Below, piece by piece: positions 1 to 6,526 of a stretch of 7,283 bases of DNA. Where the stretch lies: positions 1 to 7,283 of the forward strand of contig JAOQAA010000322.1 of assembly GCA_025963815.1 (NCBI GenBank), read 5' to 3'. The notes under the pieces were generated by a model. The model did not search any database, had not been told where the DNA came from, and saw nothing but the letters and a program-made list of their open reading frames with translations. This stretch comes from Capsulimonas sp. (GTDB lineage Bacteria; Armatimonadota; Armatimonadia; Armatimonadales; Capsulimonadaceae). Position numbers and translations under genes: made by a program. Position 1 is the stretch's first letter; each line of letters opens with the position of its first letter.

Positions 1-2616
1 ACCTTCGGAGGGTACGCGCTGATGCTGGACATGGGCGCGGCGGGACGCGCCTTCGCGGCGTCGGTGGTCCGGTCGCTGCCCGCGTCTTCGGAGCGTGTGG
101 AGGCGCCGGCCAATTCGCTCGACATCCCCTGGCCCCGCGACATCAACGAGCAAAGTATCGGTCTGTTCAAACGCCTGGGCGTGAAAGCGGCGCGCATGGA
201 GGTCGGGTATGTCCCCACCACGTCACCCAACTTCGCCAAGCAGTATCAGGAACTCAAAGACCGATTGCAGCTAATGCAAGACAATAATATCACCGTGATG
301 CTGACCGTGGGCGCGGCGCCGGGGCTAACGCCGATCCCGCTGGACCATCTGCGATTGTTTCTCGACGCCGACGATGTGATGTACGGGACCAAGGGCGATT
401 ACGCCTGGCTGCCCTCCAGCGATCCCGACTTTCAACTGTGGTGTACGAAAGTCGCGAGCGAGTTTGGATTTCCCAAAGGCCCCGTCAATGCATTGGAGCT
501 TTGGAACGAACCGTGGGAGGGGATCTCGATCTCCGGATGGGGCGCGGACAGCATCCGTTACCGGGAGATGTACACCCGCATGGCGGCGGGTGTGGAAGAT
601 GCGCGAAAAACAGGCGCCCGGGTCCGTGTCGGCGGCGCGTGCTCGTCCAGCAACGCCCTCGATAAGTTCTTCGCCGACGGCAAAGATACGTTTCTTCCCC
701 ATCTCGACTTTGTCAGCATTCACTACCAGCCGCTCGCCGGCGTTCCGGCCTTGATCCCCGCGTGGCGGGACCGCAAGTCGCCCTATGGGCCGGTGCAGGT
801 GTGGGATACAGAAAGCTGGATGGCGAACTCCGAAGATCGTCTGGCGCTGCTGGCGGCGTCGATGCGCGCCCAGGGACAGCAGCGGACCAACGGGATCTGG
901 CGCGGCAACGTCTTCGAGAACGCCAACTTGAAGGACAGCGCGGGCGCCCCGCTTCACATCGTGCAGGCGTGGCCGCCGGCGGCGGCCGTGGCCGCCGTGC
1001 AGACATTTTTAGGACAGCGCCCGTTTGATAAAATTCTCTTTCCCAACGGTTTACCGTGGGTGTTTGTGTTCGACGGTCTGCCCAAAGACAATCATCCTAA
1101 TCCCGAGGATGGAACAATCGTCGTCGGCGGCGACCTCGGGGGGCTTTATGACCGAAACCAGCTGCTGTTTCGCACCGTGCATGGACAGGAGGATGTCTCC
1201 GCGCTTCATTCCGCCGCTCCCGAGCCTCCTCCCTTGCTCAACGGAACCATGGCCATCGCCGATCCGCGCGGCGAGTTTCAGCTATTTGACTTCTACGGCA
1301 ATCCCGTTCCCCACCAGCCCGGCTCGTTCACCGTGCCGCTCAACGCCCTCGGCTACTTTCTGCGAACAAACGGGACGTCCGACTCTTTCACGCGCCTGAC
1401 GGCGGCGCTGAAGTCCGCGCACATTCTGGGATATGAGCCGGTTGAGATCATCGCGCACGATCTCACCGCGCCGATCGCCACGCATCCCAAACTGCGTCTC
1501 AAGATCACCAATATCTTAAATCGGGCCATCGTTGGCTCTCTGCAAGTCAAGCTCGGGGATCTGACGGTCGTCGCACCGCCCTCACTTCGGCTGGCGGCGA
1601 ATGAAACACGTGAAGTCTTATTGGATGTTTCCGGAACGGAGAGCCCGAGCAACGCGTATCCCATGACGGCGGCGTTCCATGCGGGCCCTGATGGCTCCAC
1701 GACACACGATGAGACACTGCATGTGAATTATCTCCCGCGCCGCACAGTCCAGATCGACGGTAAGCTGGACGATTGGACGGGCGTCCCACCGCAAATCCTG
1801 ACCGGCGGCGGGATCGCCGCCAGTCTCACGGAAAAAGCCTGGCTGCCATTTCAAAAGTTCGATGACACCGCCGCGAGCGGCCAGACGGCCGGCTACCTCG
1901 CCTATGACGACCGATACTTCTACTTCGCCGCGAAGATCGCCGACACCACGCCCTACGACGGCAACATTCGATTCGCCCAGCGCAATGACGACGAATATTT
2001 CTATCCCGCCGTCTCTTACGCCGACAAGGCCAAGACAACGCCGCTGGCATGGCCCGCCGGCGTGCGCCGGTTCTCCTATCGCAAGAACCCCGCGCTGCCG
2101 TCGGGCAGCGGCACGGACAACGTACAGATCGCGTTCAATGTGATCGATGAGAATAAGAAACCGTGGGCGGCGAGCCCCAGGGGAACCATGCCGGGCTTCA
2201 TCGCCTACTGGGACACGGATTATGAGTACGCCCTCAATGCCGTAGCGCCCGCCTACGGAGGCGGGACCGAGGTCTGGCGCCTGTTCGCTCCCGGCGTCCC
2301 GCGCAAGCACTTCTACCCAAGGCAGCCAAAATCCAGGATTGACGGCGGTCCTGTCGACACCGCTAAGCTCTCCATGACACGCGAGGGCAACACGCGGATC
2401 GTCGAACTCGCCCTCCCCTGGTCCGAGATTCCATTGGTCCGTAAGCGTATCGATGCCCATCAAACCATCAAATTCACGTTCCGCGTCAACGACAACGGCG
2501 CCCCGTCGTACGAATTGGCGACGGGGCGCAGCGTGTCCAAGATCAACTTTTTGGCGTTCCACAATGACTGGATGACGCACTGGGCGAATGAGGTGGAGTT
2601 TGGAAGTGGGAAGTGA
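1..2616 (+). CDS. Glycoside hydrolase-like protein with C-terminal CBM9-like domain (5' partial)
   Basis: The frame is open to the left edge, and the residues before the first ATG (22) read smoothly into it, so the true start lies outside the window. Numbering from ATG 22, residues about 40-340 look like a clan GH-A (beta/alpha)8 barrel. LELWNEPWEG carries the likely acid/base Glu163, and VWDTESW carries the candidate nucleophile Glu264 about 100 residues later, the usual strand 4 to strand 7 spacing. His234-Tyr235 lie on a strand between them. Residues about 465-570 resemble an Ig-like beta-sandwich. From about 576 to the end, VQIDGKLDDW opens a CBM9-like (DOMON-type) domain, common at the C-terminus of extracellular carbohydrate-active proteins. 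The visible first 35 residues look like the end of a further N-terminal beta domain. The likely role is hydrolysis or binding of a polysaccharide or glycoside outside the cytoplasm. The GH family and substrate cannot be assigned; GH39/GH5-type relatives are guesses. The stop is TGA at 2614-2616. Confidence 0.8.
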   Translation, partial: TFGGYALMLDMGAAGRAFAASVVRSLPASSERVEAPANSLDIPWPRDINEQSIGLFKRLGVKAARMEVGYVPTTSPNFAKQYQELKDRLQLMQDNNITVMLTVGAAPGLTPIPLDHLRLFLDADDVMYGTKGDYAWLPSSDPDFQLWCTKVASEFGFPKGPVNALELWNEPWEGISISGWGADSIRYREMYTRMAAGVEDARKTGARVRVGGACSSSNALDKFFADGKDTFLPHLDFVSIHYQPLAGVPALIPAWRDRKSPYGPVQVWDTESWMANSEDRLALLAASMRAQGQQRTNGIWRGNVFENANLKDSAGAPLHIVQAWPPAAAVAAVQTFLGQRPFDKILFPNGLPWVFVFDGLPKDNHPNPEDGTIVVGGDLGGLYDRNQLLFRTVHGQEDVSALHSAAPEPPPLLNGTMAIADPRGEFQLFDFYGNPVPHQPGSFTVPLNALGYFLRTNGTSDSFTRLTAALKSAHILGYEPVEIIAHDLTAPIATHPKLRLKITNILNRAIVGSLQVKLGDLTVVAPPSLRLAANETREVLLDVSGTESPSNAYPMTAAFHAGPDGSTTHDETLHVNYLPRRTVQIDGKLDDWTGVPPQILTGGGIAASLTEKAWLPFQKFDDTAASGQTAGYLAYDDRYFYFAAKIADTTPYDGNIRFAQRNDDEYFYPAVSYADKAKTTPLAWPAGVRRFSYRKNPALPSGSGTDNVQIAFNVIDENKKPWAASPRGTMPGFIAYWDTDYEYALNAVAPAYGGGTEVWRLFAPGVPRKHFYPRQPKSRIDGGPVDTAKLSMTREGNTRIVELALPWSEIPLVRKRIDAHQTIKFTFRVNDNGAPSYELATGRSVSKINFLAFHNDWMTHWANEVEFGSGK

Positions 2617-2631
2617 GGAGGCCTAGACTTA

Positions 2632-2783
2632 CCCCGGATATGAAATCCGGGTCTGTGAAGTCGCTTCGCGACTAATTGTCCGTGCCGGACAAACAAATGA
2701 TGGATCATCGACAACCCATAATTTGTGCGTCCGGGACGGACGCTTAGCCGAAGGCTTCCCAGACCCGGTTTTTATAACCGGGG
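2632..2783. repeat. Multi-hairpin imperfect inverted repeat element in a convergent gap
   Basis: Seven hairpins follow one another: 2633-2651 (7-bp stem, loop ATGAA), 2659-2673 (6 bp, loop TTC), 2676-2692 (7 bp, loop TGC), 2699-2709 (4 bp, GATG/CATC), 2727-2743 (7 bp, loop GGA), 2746-2756 (4 bp, loop GAA) and 2764-2782 (7 bp, loop TTTAT). The left and right halves are also reverse complements of each other. The 24-base ends 2632-2655 and 2760-2783 match at 21 of 24 positions, the hairpins at 2676-2692 and 2727-2743 correspond, and ACAAAT (2693-2698) pairs with ATTTGT (2721-2726) around the centre. It sits between two genes that converge on it. It may be a REP- or MITE-like non-autonomous repeat, and may help terminate or stabilise both transcripts. 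No stem is followed by a clear U-tract, so canonical intrinsic termination is not supported. Confidence 0.8.
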
Positions 2784-2816
2784 ATATGCGTGGGTTTTAG
2801 ACTCACGATTCCTACC

Positions 2817-3554
2817 CTACACCGACGCCTTCACCTCTTCCGTGTCGTATTCGAAGTCGCTTTCCTTCTCCGTACTTTCGTCTAAATTGCCTGGGACCAC
2901 GTCGTCGTACACATCGGGACGCGGAGTGACATTGCTCTGGTTGCCGTAACTGGAGGCGACGGGTTCGTAGGTGTTGGTCGTGGTGTCGGCGTCCACCGGT
3001 TCGTGCTCGCCGGGGATCGTCGCGCCGTCAAACGGGGTGGTGTCGTGGGGCGTATAAACGCCGCCGACCACTCCGTCGCTCGTGGGGTCTTCGGTGATGA
3101 CCGGTTCAACCGGCTGTGTGGGATCGATATCAGGCATGGCTGTCGCCTTTCTTATTTCCTGGGTGGGGGCGGCTTCCATTTGCCGCCCCAGATTGCTGGG
3201 GTCGAAATACGCCTGGAAGCGTGTGATCTGCTGATCGTTCGTTTCCAGGATGCTCACACCGCTGTAGGTGACAGGAGCCCCTTCCGGAGTACGCCCGGCA
3301 GTGGTCCATTCCAGCGCCGCGCGGTTTTCGCAGGCGATCACGTTGCGGAAGTTGGAGTGAACGTCGCTGAATACTCCACGGTAGAGGGTCCAGAACTCGT
3401 GCGCTCCGGCAGGGCCGACATACTTTTCGGCGGCGAGGATATTGCCGATCTCACTCTGCTCTGCAAAGAGCGCGGAGATCGTCTCGATATCCCGGCGCGA
3501 CTCGAGTCGAAAGAGCGCATCGAGGAACTGCTTGGTAATCTGATCCGTCGTCAT
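2817..3554 (-). CDS. SnoaL/NTF2-like protein with a long acidic disordered tail
   Basis: The 245-residue protein starts at ATG 3554-3552, with AGGA (3562-3559) four bases upstream. Residues about 5-120 resemble a SnoaL-like/NTF2-fold alpha+beta domain: an N-terminal helix (QFLDALFRLESRRDIETI), then KYVGPAGAHEFWTLYRGVFSD and the strands ending ITRFQAYFDP. Proteins of this group range from small-molecule cyclases and isomerases to non-catalytic binding proteins, and no catalytic residue can be assigned. A typical member of about 125-140 residues would end near residue 125. Here about 120 more residues follow, rich in Pro, Thr, Asp and Glu. From Met140 to the end there are 25 Asp/Glu against 3 Lys/Arg, with no cysteine. 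No signal peptide or membrane segment is visible, so it is probably cytoplasmic. It is divergent from the P450 operon and convergent with the glycoside hydrolase gene. Met140 may be a second start. The domain call is fairly secure; the function is unknown. Confidence 0.75.
   Translation of the reverse strand: MTTDQITKQFLDALFRLESRRDIETISALFAEQSEIGNILAAEKYVGPAGAHEFWTLYRGVFSDVHSNFRNVIACENRAALEWTTAGRTPEGAPVTYSGVSILETNDQQITRFQAYFDPSNLGRQMEAAPTQEIRKATAMPDIDPTQPVEPVITEDPTSDGVVGGVYTPHDTTPFDGATIPGEHEPVDADTTTNTYEPVASSYGNQSNVTPRPDVYDDVVPGNLDESTEKESDFEYDTEEVKASV
3135..3151 (-). promoter_or_regulatory. Internal ribosome binding site and in-frame ATG
   Basis: Read on the minus strand, GAAAGG (3151-3146) lies eight bases before an in-frame ATG (3137-3135), which is Met140 of the SnoaL-like protein. 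The spacing is close to ideal and the Shine-Dalgarno is at least as good as that of the annotated start. Initiation here would give a separate 106-residue acidic protein beginning MPDIDPTQ. The match could be accidental inside a coding region. Confidence 0.4.
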
Positions 3555-3625
3555 AGAATCCTGCGTCTTTCTCTCGTTGTGAATCTTACTGTGGCGATGA
3601 AGATCCGCCGCTTCTTACTTTCTTA

Positions 3626-3654
3626 TTGTGCGCATTGGAGGCGAAAATTAAACT
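3626..3654 (+). promoter_or_regulatory. Possible sigma-70-type promoter for the P450 operon
   Basis: TTGTGC (3626-3631) and TAAACT (3649-3654) are separated by 17 bases, matching the TTGACA/TATAAT consensus at 3 and 4 of 6 positions. They lie in the AT-richer part of the divergent gap, about 70 bases ahead of the P450 start. The match is weak, and CATAAT (3685-3690) is an alternative -10 without a recognisable -35. No convincing promoter was found for the divergent minus-strand gene. Confidence 0.25.
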
Positions 3655-3682
3655 TCAAGGCGAATAACGCACGCGGACTTCG

Positions 3683-3695
3683 TGCATAATATGCA
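3683..3695. promoter_or_regulatory. Perfect palindrome TGCATAATATGCA, possible operator
   Basis: TGCATA and TATGCA form a perfect inverted repeat around a single A, 31 bases before the P450 start codon and within the divergent intergenic region. It contains CATAAT, a plausible -10 hexamer. Position and symmetry fit a repressor or activator site, but a palindrome this short and AT-rich can arise by chance. Confidence 0.25.
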
Positions 3696-3726
3696 TACGT
3701 CACATTCTCAGCGCCAGGAATCTCCA

Positions 3727-5064
3727 ATGACCACGCTTCCGCCCGGCCCCAAGTCTACACTCCTGCTCGGCAGCGCCCGCCGCTTCCGAAAAGATCCCAT
3801 CGATTTCCTCAGGATGCTGGCGCGCGATTACGGCGATGTCGTCTCGTTCCAGATCGGCCCGCAGCCCATGGCGCTGGTCAATCACCCAGATTTGATCCGC
3901 GACATTTTGGTGACGAACGCCAAGCAATTTCATAAGGGGCGGGGCTTACAGCGAGCGAAGCGGCTTTTGGGAGAAGGCTTGCTGACCAGCGAGGACGCGC
4001 GCCATCTGCGCCAGCGACGGATGATGCAGCCGGCGTTTCATCGGCAGCGCATCGCGGAGTATGGGCGCGTGATGGCGTCGGAAGCGGAGCGCGCATCCGA
4101 GTGGTGGCAAGACGGCGCCACGGTCGATGTCGCGACGGAGATGATGCGCCTGACGCTGGGGATCGTCGGCAAGACGCTATTCGGCGCGGATGTCGAGAAC
4201 GAAGCCGACGAAATCAGCGGCGCTCTGGATGAAGCGATCCAGATGTTCCATCTCCTGATGCTTCCCTTTGCCGACGTCCTGGCCCGCCTGCCGCTGCCTC
4301 CGGTGCGCCGGTTCAACGCCGCCCGCGCCCGTTTGGACGCCGTGATTTATCGAATGATCGCCGAACATAGGCGCACGAACGACGACCGGGGCGACTTGCT
4401 CTCAATGCTGCTCGCCGTCCGCGATGAGGAGGAAGACGGCGCGCGGATGACCGACGAACAGATCCGCGACGAAGCCATGACAATCTTCCTCGCCGGCCAT
4501 GAAACGACGGCGAACGCCCTTGCCTGGACCTGGTATCTGCTGAGCCAGCATCCCGAAATCGAAGCCACGCTCCATGCCGAACTGGCCGGCGCGCTGAACG
4601 GCCGCGTTCCCAGCGTCGACGATCTCTCAAACCTGCCGTACACACGCAAAATCATCGCCGAATCCATGCGCCTCTACCCGCCCGCGTGGGTCATCGGCCG
4701 GCGCGCCATTACGCCCTGCACGATCAACGGATACGCCATCCCCAAAGAAACCGTGGTTCTGGTCTCCCAATCCGTCACTCACCACGACGCGCGATTTTAC
4801 GACGATCCCGAACGCTTCGATCCCAGCCGCTGGACGCCCGAGTTCGAATCGACACTCCCCAAATTCGCCTACTACCCCTTCGGCGGCGGCCCCCGCGTGT
4901 GCATCGGCGAGCAGTTCGCCTGGATGGAGCTGATCCTCACGCTCGCTACCCTCGCCCAGCGCTGGCGCTTTCACCTCGTCCCCGGTCACCCCATCGCCAC
5001 AATGCCGATCATCACGCTTCGGCCCAGGCATGGCGTTCGAATGACGGCGGAGAAGAGACCATGA
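3727..5064 (+). CDS. Cytochrome P450 monooxygenase
   Basis: The 445-residue protein is a typical soluble bacterial P450 in length and has no membrane anchor. It begins with a proline-rich LPPGPK segment. The hallmarks occur in order: C-helix HLRQRR (93-98), I-helix oxygen-activation motif AGHETT (256-261), K-helix E312-x-x-R315 followed by LYPPAW, PERF (361-364), and the haem loop [11 protein letters not shown] with Cys392 as axial thiolate ligand. The ATG at 3727 is chosen because AGGA (3716-3719) lies seven bases upstream and MTTLPPGPK is a normal start. An in-frame GTG at 3682 would add 15 unlikely residues and has no Shine-Dalgarno. It should insert one oxygen atom from O2 into an organic substrate, using electrons from a reductase or ferredoxin not encoded here. 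The overall pattern recalls fatty-acid or terpenoid hydroxylating P450s, but the substrate is unknown. It is the first gene of a three-gene operon. Confidence 0.95.
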   Translation: MTTLPPGPKSTLLLGSARRFRKDPIDFLRMLARDYGDVVSFQIGPQPMALVNHPDLIRDILVTNAKQFHKGRGLQRAKRLLGEGLLTSEDARHLRQRRMMQPAFHRQRIAEYGRVMASEAERASEWWQDGATVDVATEMMRLTLGIVGKTLFGADVENEADEISGALDEAIQMFHLLMLPFADVLARLPLPPVRRFNAARARLDAVIYRMIAEHRRTNDDRGDLLSMLLAVRDEEEDGARMTDEQIRDEAMTIFLAGHETTANALAWTWYLLSQHPEIEATLHAELAGALNGRVPSVDDLSNLPYTRKIIAESMRLYPPAWVIGRRAITPCTINGYAIPKETVVLVSQSVTHHDARFYDDPERFDPSRWTPEFESTLPKFAYYPFGGGPRVCIGEQFAWMELILTLATLAQRWRFHLVPGHPIATMPIITLRPRHGVRMTAEKRP

Positions 5065-5930
5065 CCGCAAGGGGCTTGGCTTACACGCTCACCGCGCTTT
5101 GCTTGGGAATGGCCACTCCCATCCTCTCGGAGCAGAACACCCTCAAGTTCAGCCAGATCGATGCCCCCAGCGCAGACGGAAGGATTTCGTTATGGGCCAT
5201 CGGAAATGACGGGGTTGTTCTGGGGTCTTATTTTGACTTGCGTGGCGCGGCTCATTACTTTCAATTCGCCTATGGATTTTACAAGACGATCGATTTTCCC
5301 AATGATATCCCCGTGGGTGGAAGCAGGGCGTCCCGGAATGACCGGGGACAAATCGCCGGCTCGTATTACGGCGGAGGTCGCAATCATGGGTACTTCTTCG
5401 ACGGCAAGAAATTTCATATTTTGGATTTCCCCGGTGCGGCGCACACGTTTGTTTTGAGCATCAACAACGGTGGCCAGATCGGCGGAATTTATTCTGACGC
5501 GAAGAACAAAAACCATGCCCTCCTGTTCCAAAAAGGCAAGTATAAGAATATCGATCCGCCGGGACTTGGGACCGCCAGTATGATCAGCATCTCCATCAAT
5601 AATCTCGGACACATCGCCGGCTGCTGGAGCAGCGGCAAGTCGAGGCGTTCGTACTTATATAAAAACGGGATTTATACATTCCTGCAATCGACAACACAAA
5701 TCAACTTCGCCGCCCTGGGTCTTAACGACCGTGACGACGTGATTGGGAACAATGTGGAAATCAATACATGGGCGCGCTGGTATCGGTGGAGCCATGGAAC
5801 TTATCAGAAAATACAGCTCCCGGAAACGCAGGGACCGGTATCCATCGCAGGAATCAACAATCAGCGGCAGCTCGTCGGCTTCATGATCGACCTTCGTGGA
5901 AAATCACACGGGTTGATCATCGCCCCCTAA
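5061..5930 (+). CDS. Secreted HAF-repeat protein
   Basis: The ATG overlaps the P450 stop (ATGA, 5061-5064), with GGAG (5049-5052) eight bases upstream, so translation is probably coupled. The same frame is open further left inside the P450 gene but has no start of its own. The 289-residue product begins with a likely Sec signal peptide (positive TAR, hydrophobic LAYTLTALCLGMATPI, possible cleavage near residue 23). The rest consists of six repeats of about 43 residues whose cores are IGNDGVVLGSY (47-57), RNDRGQIAGSY (92-102), INNGGQIGGIY (134-144), INNLGHIAGCW (179-189), LNDRDDVIGN (221-230) and INNQRQLVGFM (265-275). Each is followed by an aromatic F/Y/L-rich strand and a G-x-(Y/F) turn. This is the pattern of the HAF family of probable extracellular repeat proteins, thought to form a beta-propeller-like fold. 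Function is unknown; an envelope or extracellular binding role is an inference. It is AT-richer than its neighbours. Confidence 0.8.
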   Translation: MTARGLAYTLTALCLGMATPILSEQNTLKFSQIDAPSADGRISLWAIGNDGVVLGSYFDLRGAAHYFQFAYGFYKTIDFPNDIPVGGSRASRNDRGQIAGSYYGGGRNHGYFFDGKKFHILDFPGAAHTFVLSINNGGQIGGIYSDAKNKNHALLFQKGKYKNIDPPGLGTASMISISINNLGHIAGCWSSGKSRRSYLYKNGIYTFLQSTTQINFAALGLNDRDDVIGNNVEINTWARWYRWSHGTYQKIQLPETQGPVSIAGINNQRQLVGFMIDLRGKSHGLIIAP

Positions 5931-5937
5931 AAAGGAG
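5931..5937 (+). promoter_or_regulatory. Strong ribosome binding site AAAGGAG
   Basis: AAAGGAG immediately follows the TAA of the HAF-repeat gene and lies six bases before the ATG at 5944. It is the best Shine-Dalgarno in the window, fixes the start of the third operon gene and suggests that gene is translated well. Confidence 0.7.
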
Positions 5938-5943
5938 AACGCA

Positions 5944-6342
5944 ATGATATCGGAAGATAAAGCGGTGGAGGCCGAAGTGCTGGCGATTACTCAGAAGATG
6001 CTGCACGCGATGTACACAGCGGACCCGGAAGTGCATCGGATGCACAGTACGGAGGATATGTCGGCGTTTGAATGGTACATCGCCCCGTACCGCGTGGACG
6101 GCCTGGACTTCCACCTTGACCTCATCCGAGGCGGCGGCAACGGCAGTCCCTCACGCCTGGACATGCTGACGCCCCGCGTGCAGGTTCACGGCGATACGGC
6201 GATCGTCTGTTACACGCTTCTAAAGACGACGCTCTCAGAGATAGGACCGGCGGAGTTCTCACGGATCAACGAAACACGCGTGTTCGTAAAGCAAGACGGC
6301 ATCTGGAAAATGGCCCACCTGCACAAGTCACCGGCGGCATAG
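5944..6342 (+). CDS. CaMKII-association-domain-like (SnoaL-like, NTF2-fold) protein
   Basis: The 132-residue protein is about the family's normal single-domain length. The segment AFEWYIAPYRVDGLDFHLDLI (41-61) and the C-terminal INETRVFVKQDGIWKMAHLHKSP (108-130) follow the pattern of the calcium/calmodulin-dependent kinase II association domain, in which a TRVW-like strand, a (D/N)GxW turn and an H-x-H-(R/K)-S ending are typical. Here they appear as Arg112, Gly119/Trp121 and His125-Leu-His127-Lys-Ser129. Bacterial members are stand-alone, cytoplasmic, probably oligomeric NTF2-fold proteins with a conical pocket. Some are steroid-isomerase-like, but most have no known reaction. There is no signal peptide. 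It lies 13 bases after the HAF-repeat gene in the P450 operon, so it may bind or transform a P450-related small molecule; that is inference only. Confidence 0.8.
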   Translation: MISEDKAVEAEVLAITQKMLHAMYTADPEVHRMHSTEDMSAFEWYIAPYRVDGLDFHLDLIRGGGNGSPSRLDMLTPRVQVHGDTAIVCYTLLKTTLSEIGPAEFSRINETRVFVKQDGIWKMAHLHKSPAA

Positions 6343-6347
6343 AAGTC

Positions 6348-6522
6348 GCCCTCACCCCAGGCCCTCGGGATTAGGATGGCCCCTCCGCCCCAATTCTGGG
6401 GGACCTGACGAGGATAAATGCGTCTTCTCTGGTCCCCCAGAATTGGGGCGGAGGGGCTATTCTAATCCAGTGGGGGCAGTGGAGCCTCTTTGTGCTCTTC
6501 AGAAGGGACCGAGGGTGAGGGC
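6348..6522. repeat. Nested palindrome with a 38-bp near-perfect stem in a convergent gap
   Basis: The inner arms 6368-6405 and 6431-6468 are complementary at 36 of 38 positions around a 25-base loop, within which GACG (6407-6410) and CGTC (6421-6424) can pair again. The two non-matching positions are G opposite T, so plus-strand RNA pairs all 38 using two G-U wobbles. An outer layer pairs GCCCTCACC and CTCGG in 6348-6368 with 6509-6522, interrupted by seven extra bases on the left. The whole covers nearly the entire gap between two converging genes, starting 5 bases after one stop and ending 4 bases from the other. It probably works as a barrier or bidirectional terminator, or as a 3'-end stabiliser. 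No T-run follows the stem on either strand, so it is not a textbook intrinsic terminator. It may instead be a MITE-like repeat. Confidence 0.8.
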
Positions 6523-6526
6523 CGTC

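Noticed and set aside
1618..2580. A 320-codon open frame on the minus strand
   Set aside because: It lies wholly antisense to the CBM9-like end of the glycoside hydrolase gene, its product is Arg/Gly/Val-rich with no recognisable domain, and it is explained by the high GC content of the opposite strand.
2633..2651. Canonical Rho-independent terminator for the glycoside hydrolase gene
   Set aside because: The stem is good, but TCTGTGAAG follows it instead of a T-run. The other hairpins in the element also lack a U-tract on the relevant strand.
2632..2783. CRISPR array or tRNA
   Set aside because: The hairpins are not identical repeats separated by uniform spacers, and no cloverleaf with conserved tRNA arms can be drawn.
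2725..2949. A 74-codon plus-strand open frame starting inside the hairpin element
   Set aside because: Half of it is hairpin repeat and the rest is antisense to the acidic tail of the SnoaL-like gene. No ribosome binding site or family pattern is visible.
3003..3689. A 228-codon plus-strand open frame opposite the SnoaL-like gene
   Set aside because: It is antisense to a gene with a clear domain, has no plausible family pattern, and its end runs through the divergent promoter region into the P450 upstream region.
3682..3726. GTG at 3682 as the P450 start
   Set aside because: No Shine-Dalgarno precedes it, and the 15 added residues (MHNMHTSHSQRQESP) are not P450-like, whereas ATG 3727 has a well-placed AGGA.
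4686..5060. Upstream extension of the HAF-repeat frame into the P450 gene
   Set aside because: The extension is Arg/Pro-rich out-of-frame P450 sequence. The ATG at 5061 has a Shine-Dalgarno, an ATGA overlap and a signal peptide directly after it.
6368..6468. Complete insertion sequence
   Set aside because: There are inverted arms but no transposase frame between them (25-base loop), and no flanking target-site duplication is visible (CCCTCG on the left, AGTGGG on the right).
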